A stretch of 6,438 bases of DNA from an uncultured Actinomycetes bacterium (GCA_903893955.1 CAITOG010000391.1:1-6438); one strand, 5' to 3'; positions 1-5,409 are shown, counted from the first letter of the stretch. Notes: a model not told the origin generated them from the letters alone. Made by a program: numbers and translations.

Positions 1-147
1 CCCGGTGTCGCCCACTTCACACAGGCCCATCCGAACGTGCCGATCTACACCGCGGCACTCGACGATGCGCTCAACGACGAGGGCTACATCGTGCCGGGCC
101 TCGGGGACGCAGGCGATCGACTCTTCGGGGCCCCGGTGAGGCCCTGA
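1..147 (+). CDS. upp: Uracil phosphoribosyltransferase, C-terminal fragment
   Basis: The last 48 codons of a gene that enters from the left edge; frame 1 is open from base 1 to the TGA at 145-147. The visible protein ends with YIVPGLGDAGDRLFG, the C-terminal signature of uracil phosphoribosyltransferase, where the backbone and the GDAGDR segment bind uracil. The preceding HPNVPIYTAALDDALND also matches the family. The enzyme joins uracil to PRPP to give UMP and pyrophosphate in the cytoplasm. The family is usually about 208 residues, so roughly three quarters lies outside the window, including the PRPP loop. It is convergent with the cytosine deaminase gene, whose stop is 3 bases away. Since the deaminase makes uracil, the two are likely consecutive steps of pyrimidine salvage. 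The GAPVRP tail after the signature is a few residues longer than usual. Confidence 0.93.
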   Translation, partial: PGVAHFTQAHPNVPIYTAALDDALNDEGYIVPGLGDAGDRLFGAPVRP

Positions 148-150
148 TCC

Positions 151-615
151 TCAGAGGCCGATGTCCTCGTGCCAGAGCTCAGGGTGCTCGGCGATGAAGG
201 TGCCGAGTAGCTCGATGCAGCTTGGGTCATCGAGCACGATGATCTCGACACCGAGCTCCTCGAGCCAGCTGGAACCTCCGACGAAGTTGGTCTCCTCGCC
301 GATGACCACCGCACCGATGTTGAACTGCCGCACAAGGCCTGAGCAATACCAGCAGGGCGAGAGCGTGGTGACCATCACGCAGTCGGGGTAGTCGCGTCGG
401 CGACCGGCCTTTCGAAAGGCGTCCGTCTCGGCATGGATGGAAGCGTCATCCTCCTGCACACGCCGGTTGTGCCCCTGCCCGAGCAATGTCCCGTCCCGGT
501 GGAAGAGCGCGGCGCCGATCGGGATGCCGCCCTCGGCGAGGCCCAGCGCAGCCTCCTGCCTGGCGACGTCCAACATGGCGGCCGCTGCCTCTCTGGTCAG
601 GGGTGCGTTTGCCAT
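151..615 (-). CDS. Cytosine deaminase, yeast FCY1-type (CDA-fold zinc deaminase)
   Basis: A 154-residue zinc deaminase that should convert cytosine to uracil and ammonia. Visible motifs are the zinc ligand His61 and proton-shuttle Glu63 in HAE, and SPCWYC, giving ligands Cys88 and Cys91. Asn50 of GHN contacts the base in the yeast enzyme. The C-terminal ELWHEDIGL corresponds to yeast WFEDIGE, whose Trp and Asp (here Trp148 and Asp151) close the pocket over cytosine. EAALGLAEGGIPIGAAL and ETNFVGG also follow the yeast protein (158 residues). This resembles FCY1 far more than nucleoside cytidine deaminases or tRNA adenosine deaminases, and it is unrelated to the amidohydrolase CodA of E. coli. 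An in-frame ATG at 652-654 would add 13 residues, but the ATG at 613-615 has a GAGGAGAG ribosome site 6 bases upstream. Guanine or another amino-base could be an additional substrate. Function is inferred from residues, not tested. Confidence 0.88.
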   Translation of the reverse strand: MANAPLTREAAAAMLDVARQEAALGLAEGGIPIGAALFHRDGTLLGQGHNRRVQEDDASIHAETDAFRKAGRRRDYPDCVMVTTLSPCWYCSGLVRQFNIGAVVIGEETNFVGGSSWLEELGVEIIVLDDPSCIELLGTFIAEHPELWHEDIGL

Positions 616-621
616 GGGTGC

Positions 622-629
622 CTCTCCTC
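622..629 (-). promoter_or_regulatory. Ribosome binding site of the cytosine deaminase
   Basis: On the minus strand the sequence GAGGAGAG sits 6 bases before the ATG at 613-615. It decides the start in favour of the 154-residue form over the ATG at 652-654, which has no such site. It also lies within 30 bases of the divergent phosphoribosyltransferase start. Confidence 0.75.
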
Positions 630-644
630 GGCCAGCGTGGGGGT

Positions 645-1256
645 ATGTCCGCAAAGGTTAGCTATCTCACCACCGTCGGCTCCCAGAGCCTTGGTCTGCC
701 CGTCGTCGATCTTTCCGAGTCGCTCTCGATCGCCCTCCTGATCAGCGTCGACCATGGCGTCAAGTTCTCTGAGGTTGCTGGCGCTGAGCTCGCGGCGCTG
801 CTCGAGGATCGCGGGATCGAGATCGTGGTGTCAGTTGCCACCATGGGGATCCCACTCGCGATCGAGACGACGAGGGCGCTCGACCTCGATGACTATGTGA
901 TCCTGCACAAGACGAAGAAGATCCACCTCGCCGACGGCGAGGCAGAGCCGGTGCGGTCGATCACGACCGATCAGGAGCAGTCGCTCCTCTTCGACAAGGC
1001 TCGGTTGCATGCGGTTCGAGGACGCCGGGTGGCGATCGTCGACGACGTGATCTCCACTGGTGGATCCATTTGCGCTGCGCTTCGACTTGTCCGGCGGGTC
1101 GGTGGGATTCCAGTGGCACTCGGATGCCTGGTGACCGAGGGGAGCGGGTGGCAGGAAGCGCTTGGCGACGATGCAGATCTCGTGGTCAGTCTCGGCAAGA
1201 TCCCCGTCTTCCATCGAGATGCTGACGGCAACCTGGTCGAGAACTGGGACGGCTGA
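645..1256 (+). CDS. Type I phosphoribosyltransferase, adenine phosphoribosyltransferase-like
   Basis: A 203-residue cytoplasmic enzyme of the type I PRTase fold that should transfer the phosphoribosyl group of PRPP to a nucleobase. The PRPP loop is plain at residues 129-141 (VAIVDDVISTGGS). The VSVATMGIPLA segment at 62-72 matches the pyrophosphate-loop region, and HKTKK at 88-92 the flexible-loop region of adenine/xanthine PRTase-like proteins. The C-terminal SLGKIPVFHRDADG is also seen in that group. It is longer than classical Apt (about 170-180 residues), with an added N-terminal strand. The substrate cannot be read from the sequence; adenine, xanthine/guanine and a regulatory role (as in PurR/PyrR relatives) are all possible. 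The ATG at 645 is the first sensible start. It has only a G-rich stretch directly before it, not a well-placed ribosome site, so a leaderless transcript is possible. The gene diverges from the deaminase with 29 bases between start codons. Confidence 0.82.
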   Translation: MSAKVSYLTTVGSQSLGLPVVDLSESLSIALLISVDHGVKFSEVAGAELAALLEDRGIEIVVSVATMGIPLAIETTRALDLDDYVILHKTKKIHLADGEAEPVRSITTDQEQSLLFDKARLHAVRGRRVAIVDDVISTGGSICAALRLVRRVGGIPVALGCLVTEGSGWQEALGDDADLVVSLGKIPVFHRDADGNLVENWDG

Positions 1257-1281
1257 GTACCTGCTCGATCGGCCATGAGCG

Positions 1282-1318
1282 CGACGATGCCCGAGCCACA
1301 AGGACTCGGGCATCGTCG
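1282..1318. terminator. Perfect 14-bp hairpin, probable bidirectional terminator
   Basis: The arms 1282-1295 (CGACGATGCCCGAG) and 1305-1318 are exact reverse complements around a 9-base loop. The hairpin lies between the stop of the phosphoribosyltransferase (1256) and the stop of the convergent permease (1342), where a shared terminator is expected. Neither side carries a run of T, so if it terminates transcription it does so as the U-tract-free type common in high-GC actinobacteria. Confidence 0.75.
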
Positions 1319-1341
1319 ACGTGGTCGTTGGAGCGAGCAGC

Positions 1342-2871
1342 TCAGCTGGTGACAGCCGACCCGTCGAGCAGCTCGTTCTGCTTGGCCACCTGCTTCTTCA
1401 CCGATCCGGTGATGGTGGCGAGGATGAAGTAGGCGAGTGCCCCGAAGCCCAGGCCCATGAAGACGCTGAAGTCAGCGCCGGTCAGTCCGGCCCGGCCCCA
1501 CTCGTTCCCGGTCACGACCGTGATCGGGTGCATCCAGCTGGGCACCCGGAAGGTCGTGTTGAGCGCTGACATCGCCGCCAGCATGCCGATGAGCTGGGCC
1601 CCGATGGCGGTCCAGTTGATGCCCGCCGTGGACCAGTAGATGCTCGTGTGGTCGGTCTTCTGGAGCTCCAGAGGTGCGTAGTGGTAGCGCCGCATCACCC
1701 AGTCGGTCAGGTAGATCGCACACCACGGCGCGATCCAGATGATGACCAGGTCGACGAAGTCCTTCAGGTACACCGATAAGCTCGAGGAGAAGACGGCGTA
1801 GAACGTGATGCCCAGGCAGATGATGCTGTCGAGGAGCACCGCCTGATAGCGCTTGAGGCGCAAGCCGAGGGCCTGGAGTGTCACGCCAGAGGAGTAGAGG
1901 TCCAGGCTGTTGATGCCGAAGAGCTGCACGACCACGAAGAGCATGAAGATCACCACGAACCAGCTCGGGATCACGTGCTGGCCCTGGAACGCCTGGAAGG
2001 GGTTCGATCCGTTCCACGTCTCGACCGCCGTCTTGGGCGAGGTGAGGAAGGTGAACACCAAAGCGCCCAGGGTCATCATGATCATCTCGGGGATCGCAGT
2101 GCCGAGGAAGAGCCAGCCCACGACCTTTCCCTTGGGGGCGCCTTCATCGAGGTACCGCGAGAAGTCATTGCCGCACTCGGTCCAGCCCAGGCCAGAGAGA
2201 GTGATGGTGAACGCCAGTCCAGCGGTCCAGAGCTTCCAATCGACCCACGGCTGGGCCGGGATGCCGACGTGGGCGTGACCGACCGAGAAGCCGAGCAGCA
2301 CCAGGTAGATGATGATGAAGGGCACGATCAGCGCCTTCAAGACCTTCACCATCGTGGCGTGGCCGAGGAACGGCATGATGATCTGGATCCCCACGGCGGC
2401 GAAGATCAGCACCACCTTGAGCGGCGTGCTCGCACTCACCCCAGCCTTGGCGAAGAGCACGAGGGCCGCACCGACGATCAGGATCAGCCCCTCGACCTCG
2501 AAGCCGAGCTGGGTGAGCCAGTTGAAGAAGGCGGGGAACTTCGAACCCTGGGGGCCGAACGCCGCACGGTTGATGCCAAACACCGTCGTGCCGGTCTGGG
2601 GGCCCTGGAGCGAGCAGAGTCCCACCAAGAACCACGAGAGGTTCCCGATGATGATCAGGCTGAGTGCTTGCCAGAACGAGAAGCCGAATCCCATCAGGAT
2701 CGCTCCGTAGATGAAGTACTCGATGTTGACGCTCGCCCCTGCCCACATCCCGGCGATGTCACGGGGCTTGGCCCAGCGCTCGCTCGGGGGGATGTAGTCC
2801 ACGCCATGCTGCTCGACGTGGAAGGCCAGATCGCCCTCTGGCAGACCCTTTGGGTCCATGGTTGCGGTCAC
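1342..2871 (-). CDS. NCS1-family purine/cytosine permease
   Basis: A 509-residue membrane transporter of the nucleobase:cation symporter-1 family, close to the Fcy2/PurP type that takes up cytosine and purines with protons or sodium. Hydrophobic segments run throughout, consistent with 12 helices: for example around 54-80, 126-142, 151-168, 180-197, 250-276, 304-320 and 470-488. Family signatures include NDFSRYLDEG (235-244, cf. the usual DYSRYLP), the ERWAKPRDIAGMW entry to helix 1, and NSLDLYSSGVTLQALGLRLKR (321-341). The C-terminal tail is charged and cytoplasmic. The GTG at 2869-2871 is chosen because AGGAGG lies 4 bases before it; the in-frame ATG at 2857-2859 is 16 bases from that site, too far. 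Its neighbours (cytosine deaminase, upp, a PRTase) favour cytosine or a related base as cargo, but NCS1 members also carry hydantoin, allantoin, uracil or thiamine precursors. It is convergent with the PRTase and divergent from the genes at 3163 onward. Confidence 0.88.
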   Translation of the reverse strand: MTATMDPKGLPEGDLAFHVEQHGVDYIPPSERWAKPRDIAGMWAGASVNIEYFIYGAILMGFGFSFWQALSLIIIGNLSWFLVGLCSLQGPQTGTTVFGINRAAFGPQGSKFPAFFNWLTQLGFEVEGLILIVGAALVLFAKAGVSASTPLKVVLIFAAVGIQIIMPFLGHATMVKVLKALIVPFIIIYLVLLGFSVGHAHVGIPAQPWVDWKLWTAGLAFTITLSGLGWTECGNDFSRYLDEGAPKGKVVGWLFLGTAIPEMIMMTLGALVFTFLTSPKTAVETWNGSNPFQAFQGQHVIPSWFVVIFMLFVVVQLFGINSLDLYSSGVTLQALGLRLKRYQAVLLDSIICLGITFYAVFSSSLSVYLKDFVDLVIIWIAPWCAIYLTDWVMRRYHYAPLELQKTDHTSIYWSTAGINWTAIGAQLIGMLAAMSALNTTFRVPSWMHPITVVTGNEWGRAGLTGADFSVFMGLGFGALAYFILATITGSVKKQVAKQNELLDGSAVTS

Positions 2872-2874
2872 TGC

Positions 2875-2881
2875 TCCTCCT
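2875..2881 (-). promoter_or_regulatory. Ribosome binding site of the NCS1 permease
   Basis: On the minus strand AGGAGGA lies just before the GTG at 2869-2871 (AGGAGG at 2881-2876, then 4 bases). The spacing is a little short for the GTG but far too long (16 bases) for the next ATG, so it argues for the GTG start. Confidence 0.65.
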
Positions 2882-3073
2882 GCGTGATGGTCGGTGTGCT
2901 CCTCTGCATGCCCCGACCCCGGGAGGGGTGCGAGGCACCTGCATCGCGACGCGGGAGCCCGCCAACCGCTGCCGCCGACATCGACCTCGCTCGCGAACCC
3001 CGCCTCGGTCCGCACTGCACCGTCAAGCTGGCCTGACGATCTACAGGTTCTAGTCCATCGAGCCCGACGGGGC
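2882..3073. other. Intergenic region upstream of the permease
   Basis: No gene is supported here. The permease frame stays open to 3015, but the extra residues are low-complexity Arg/Gly/His-rich sequence without a ribosome site. The part nearest the permease holds two small overlapping hairpins: ACCCC/GGGGT (2916-2929) and GGTGC/GCACC (2927-2939). They share three bases, so they cannot form together. I found no convincing -35/-10 pair on either strand. The permease promoter should lie here or in the hairpin array to the right. Confidence 0.5.
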
Positions 3074-3153
3074 GAGACCGATATCGAACGTCGCGTCTCC
3101 CTCGCTTCTTAGCGAAGCCTTAGCGGCTTCTCGAACTCATCTTCGAGACCGCT
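3074..3153. repeat. Array of overlapping inverted repeats (alternative hairpins)
   Basis: Four potential stems are packed into 80 bases. D: GAGACCGA (3074-3081) with TCG-c-GTCTC (3091-3099), one bulged base. A: GCTTC (3104-3108) with GAAGC (3114-3118), loop TTAGC. B: GAAGCC (3114-3119) with GGCTTC (3125-3130), again loop TTAGC. C: AGCGG-ct-TCTCGA (3122-3134) with TCGAGACCGCT (3143-3153). A and B share an arm, and B and C overlap, so A plus C, or B alone, are the possible states. CGAGACCG occurs twice (3073-3080 and 3144-3151), so the 3' arm of D could also pair with the 3' arm of C. The stems end directly before a GGAAAGG sequence and a short ORF. The inverted repeats are directly visible; a role as operator, attenuator or RNA switch is inference. 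The array also lies upstream of the permease on the other strand. Confidence 0.6.
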
Positions 3154-3162
3154 GGAAAGGTG

Positions 3163-3243
3163 ATGGGGCAGGCGTCGGTGTTGCAGCGGGTGCCGAGCTC
3201 CTTGGGCATCACCATGATGAGGACTCGACAACGCAGTCAGTGA
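3163..3243 (+). CDS. Possible 26-residue leader ORF upstream of the DUF5666-like gene
   Basis: ATG at 3163 is preceded by GGAAAGG (3154-3160), rather close to the start, and opens a 26-codon frame (MGQASVLQRVPSSLGITMMR and six more residues) ending in TGA at 3241-3243. The stop overlaps the GTG start of the next ORF as GTGA, a typical arrangement for translational coupling, and that next start has no ribosome site of its own. The peptide matches no family I know and shows no signal or membrane segment. Inner ATG codons at 3214 and 3217 could give an even shorter peptide. It may also be chance, because high-GC sequence often stays open for this length. Confidence 0.28.
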   Translation: MGQASVLQRVPSSLGITMMRTRQRSQ

Positions 3244-3491
3244 CATCGCTCGAGGGCAAGGTCACTGCGGTGTTCGCCAACGCCGTCACGGTGCGAACCG
3301 AGGACGGACCACGCCTGGTGGTTGCATCCCCCACGACCACGATCTCGTCCGATGACGCAGTCGTGGGGCCAGGTGCCGTCACCGTCGGAAGCTCGGTCGA
3401 GATCGATGGCCGGCAAGCCGCGCCAGGCAACGCTTTCGAGGCACGCCACATCGACGTCCACGCCGAAACGAACGACACCACGGGGCGATGA
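3240..3491 (+). CDS. Small protein with a DUF5666-like beta-strand pattern
   Basis: An 83-residue product starting at GTG 3240. The core (residues 4-75) alternates short strands with turns: GKVTAVFANAVTVRTEDG, RLVVASPTTTISS, GAVTVGSSVEIDGRQ, and a closing AFEARHIDVH. This is the layout of DUF5666 domains, thought to be small OB-like beta barrels, often repeated in secreted bacterial proteins; the role is unknown. Third codon positions are almost all G or C, but the opposite strand shares the same wobble positions, so that alone does not prove coding. No signal peptide is visible. The frame is open upstream to 3054 but contains no ATG, GTG or TTG start, so 3240 is the first usable start. Either the protein is this short, perhaps translated by coupling to the leader ORF, or the 5' part of a longer secreted gene has decayed. 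I recognise the fold pattern only by eye. Confidence 0.55.
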   Translation: MTSLEGKVTAVFANAVTVRTEDGPRLVVASPTTTISSDDAVVGPGAVTVGSSVEIDGRQAAPGNAFEARHIDVHAETNDTTGR

Positions 3492-3543
3492 GGGTGGTCG
3501 GCTAGCTCTCGGTCGGGCTCGTCCTCCACTGCTCCTCTCTGGG

Positions 3544-3557
3544 GGCCGGGCCCGGCC
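3544..3557. repeat. Perfect 14-bp GC palindrome
   Basis: GGCCGGGCCCGGCC is its own reverse complement. It lies 52 bases after the stop of the DUF5666-like gene and could fold as a short stem in RNA, serving as a weak terminator, or bind a dimeric protein. No T run follows. GTCGGC at 3497-3502 can compete for its right flank by pairing with GCCGAC at 3555-3560. Confidence 0.4.
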
Positions 3558-3685
3558 GACACCATCGCTGAGCGGGGCGACGCCAAGCGCGAGGCCGGCA
3601 CGCCTCAGGTGACCTCCCCCCGACCTCGTGGTGGTGCTAGGAAGGGAGGAGCAGTTTCATCAGATGGACTGTTGAGAAGCGATCT

Positions 3686-3692
3686 AGGGGGG
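3686..3692 (+). promoter_or_regulatory. Ribosome binding site of the solute-binding protein
   Basis: AGGGGGG lies 6 bases before the GTG at 3699, and the first codons of that start lead straight into a twin-arginine signal. Together these decide the start against the longer frame that opens at 3609. Confidence 0.65.
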
Positions 3693-3698
3693 TATCAC

Positions 3699-5357
3699 GT
3701 GTCTCAGGAATTCGACCGGAGGTCGTTCCTTGCCCGAGGAGCCGTCACGGCATCGGGCTTTGTTGTCGCAGGATCGTTGGCCGATGCGATCGCATCGGAC
3801 TTCGCTGGTGCTGACGAGAGCAACGGTAAGGGGCTCAACGGCATCTCGACTGCCAAGCCCAAGAAGGGCGGGTCGGTCATCATCGGCCTTGACGCCGAGG
3901 AGCAGGGGTTTAGCCCGGTCGCTGGTCGACTCGACACCGCTGGCTTCATGTACGCCCGGACCGTGTTCGATCCACTGATGATCATCAACGCAAAAGGCCA
4001 GGCGGTCCCGTACCTCGCACAGTCGATGACCCCGAACGCAGACGCCACGGTGTGGACGATCACGCTGCGCCCCAACCTCAAGTTCCACGACGGCACGCCG
4101 TGTGATGGTGCCGCGCTCCTCGCCAACATTGATGCGCAGTACAAGTCGCCGCTCGTCGGCGTGGCCATCCGACCGCTCATCAAGAGCTACGCCCAGACGG
4201 GCCCACTCTCGGTGGCGGTCACCATGAACAACGGCTGGTGGACGTTCCCGGTGACGATGGCCGAGCAGCAGATCTGCTTCGTGGCCGCGCCGTCGATGCT
4301 GAACAACCCCAACGGCAACAGCCACCCGGTGGGCACCGGCCCCTTCGTGTTCAAGGAGTGGGTCCCCAACGACCACTTCACCGCCACCGCGAACCCCAAC
4401 TACTGGCGGCCCGGTCTCCCGTACCTGAGCTCGATCACGTACAAGCCGATCCCCGACGAGCAGGCTCGCGCCCAGGCGCTCCAGTCAGGCACCATCCAGA
4501 TGATGCACACGTCGGATGCGACGAACATCAAGACGTTCCAGGGCAACAAGTCCTACGCGTACACCAACAACCTCGGCAAGACGGTGTACGCGCCGAACGT
4601 GAACTGCGTGATGCTCAACTGCGCAGCGGCTCCGTTCAACGACATCCTGGCCCGTCAGATCGTGGCCACCGGAACGTCGGCGGTCGCGTACTCGAAGGTC
4701 ATGGACAAGGGCGTGCTCGCCCCGATCAACGGCATCTACCAGCCTGGCAGTCCGTACTACTCCAAGACCCCGTACCCCGCCTACAGCCAGTCCAAGGCGA
4801 AGTCTCTGGTCCAGCAGTACACCAAGAAGCACGGCAAGCCGCTGAGCTACACGCTCCAGGTGGTGGCTGCCCCGCAGAACATCCGCCAGGGCGAGTACGC
4901 GCAGCAGGTGATGAAGAACATCGGCGTCCACGTGACGATCAAGGCGGTCCAGCAGAACGAGCTGATCAACAACGCACTCGTCGGCACCTACCAGGCCACC
5001 GAGTGGAGTCAGTTCGGTGGCGTGTCGCCGGATCAGAACTATGTCTGGTTCTCGCCGACCACCGCGTCGAAGACGGGCATCTCGATCAACATGGCCCGCA
5101 ACATCGACCCGCAGATCCAGCAGGCGTTCGTGACCGGCATGGCCTCGAAGAACACGAAGACCCGCCAGTCTGCGTTCTCCAAGATCAACCAGCGTCTCGG
5201 GACCGACCTGCCATATGTGTTCCTTGACCGCACAGGATGGGCTCTTGTCTCCAAGCCCACGATTCAGAACTGGGCGAACCCCAAGACTCCGTCAGGACAG
5301 CAGGCCCTCGGCCAGAACCAGGGCACCTGGTGGCCGACGCAAATGTGGGTGAGTTAG
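3699..5357 (+). CDS. Tat-exported ABC solute-binding protein, family 5 (DppA/OppA-like)
   Basis: A 552-residue extracytoplasmic binding protein of family SBP_bac_5, whose members capture peptides, nickel chelates, glutathione or other small solutes for ABC importers. The N-terminus is a twin-arginine signal: DRRSFLARG (residues 6-14) followed by a hydrophobic AVTASGFVVAGSLADAIA. There is no lipobox cysteine, so the protein is probably cleaved and free, or kept as a membrane anchor, not a lipoprotein. The mature part shows family landmarks: TVWTITLRPNLKFHDGTP (117-134), GTGPFVFKEW (212-221), NPNYWRPGLPYL (232-243) and PDEQARAQALQSGTI (252-266). Length is normal for the family. GTG 3699 is chosen for its ribosome site. 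No permease or ATPase gene follows; a strong hairpin lies 20 bases after the stop, so the gene is probably transcribed alone. The ligand cannot be predicted; the nucleobase genes nearby are not enough to assign one. Confidence 0.88.
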   Translation: MSQEFDRRSFLARGAVTASGFVVAGSLADAIASDFAGADESNGKGLNGISTAKPKKGGSVIIGLDAEEQGFSPVAGRLDTAGFMYARTVFDPLMIINAKGQAVPYLAQSMTPNADATVWTITLRPNLKFHDGTPCDGAALLANIDAQYKSPLVGVAIRPLIKSYAQTGPLSVAVTMNNGWWTFPVTMAEQQICFVAAPSMLNNPNGNSHPVGTGPFVFKEWVPNDHFTATANPNYWRPGLPYLSSITYKPIPDEQARAQALQSGTIQMMHTSDATNIKTFQGNKSYAYTNNLGKTVYAPNVNCVMLNCAAAPFNDILARQIVATGTSAVAYSKVMDKGVLAPINGIYQPGSPYYSKTPYPAYSQSKAKSLVQQYTKKHGKPLSYTLQVVAAPQNIRQGEYAQQVMKNIGVHVTIKAVQQNELINNALVGTYQATEWSQFGGVSPDQNYVWFSPTTASKTGISINMARNIDPQIQQAFVTGMASKNTKTRQSAFSKINQRLGTDLPYVFLDRTGWALVSKPTIQNWANPKTPSGQQALGQNQGTWWPTQMWVS

Positions 5358-5377
5358 TCCGACACGTCCTGATGCCT

Positions 5378-5409
5378 CGATGCCGCTGCGCTCTTGCGCA
5401 GCGGCATCG
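5378..5409 (+). terminator. Perfect 14-bp hairpin with a 4-base loop, terminator of the solute-binding protein gene
   Basis: CGATGCCGCTGCGC (5378-5391) is followed by the loop TCTT and its exact reverse complement (5396-5409). It begins 20 bases after the stop of the solute-binding protein gene and ends 18 bases before the methyltransferase start. There is no downstream T run. The very stable stem suggests a factor-assisted or U-tract-free terminator, or a 3'-end stabiliser. If it terminates fully, the methyltransferase needs its own promoter within or before it. Confidence 0.75.

Larger units (their letters stand above)
3492..3698. other. Intergenic region before the solute-binding protein gene
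   Basis: No gene is supported in these 207 bases. They hold a perfect palindrome (3544-3557) and the two arms of a long-range inverted repeat, 3528-3540 and 3643-3655. The promoter of the solute-binding protein gene should lie here, but no clear -35/-10 pair is visible. Confidence 0.45.

Noticed and set aside
137..153. Hairpin TGAGG/CCTCA spanning the stops of upp and the deaminase.
   Set aside because: Only five pairs with a seven-base loop; this is common by chance and is partly a result of the two facing TGA stops.
486..644. Upstream extension of the phosphoribosyltransferase to 486.
   Set aside because: The extra 53 residues are Arg/Pro/Trp-rich antisense of the deaminase gene and precede a normal N-terminus.
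2872..3015. N-terminal extension of the permease to an ATG at 3013-3015.
   Set aside because: The added 48 residues are Arg/Gly/His-rich, unlike NCS1 N-termini, and the good ribosome site lies inside them, just before the GTG at 2869-2871.
1975..3036. Long plus-strand open frame of 353 codons opposite the permease.
   Set aside because: Its product is a charged, Arg/Glu/His-rich sequence without fold pattern. It is the antisense shadow of the well-supported NCS1 gene.
3209..3601. Minus-strand open frame of 130 codons, with a GAGGAG site before a GTG at 3527-3529.
   Set aside because: Its wobble positions coincide with those of the plus-strand ORF at 3240-3491, so the GC bias supports both. 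The plus-strand product has the regular strand-and-turn pattern of a known domain, while this one is Ser/Thr/Pro-rich and patternless. It remains a minor possibility.
3528..3655. The long inverted repeat as a miniature transposable element.
   Set aside because: The flanking bases on the two sides show no target-site duplication, and I see no second copy in the window. It is kept only as a structural observation.
3609..3698. Upstream extension of the solute-binding protein to 3609.
   Set aside because: It would bury the twin-arginine signal behind 30 unrelated residues and ignore the ribosome site at 3686-3692.
3672..3698. TTGAGA and TATCAC as a -35/-10 pair before the solute-binding protein gene.
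   Set aside because: The second box would touch the GTG start and overlap the ribosome site region, leaving no place for a transcript start that includes it.
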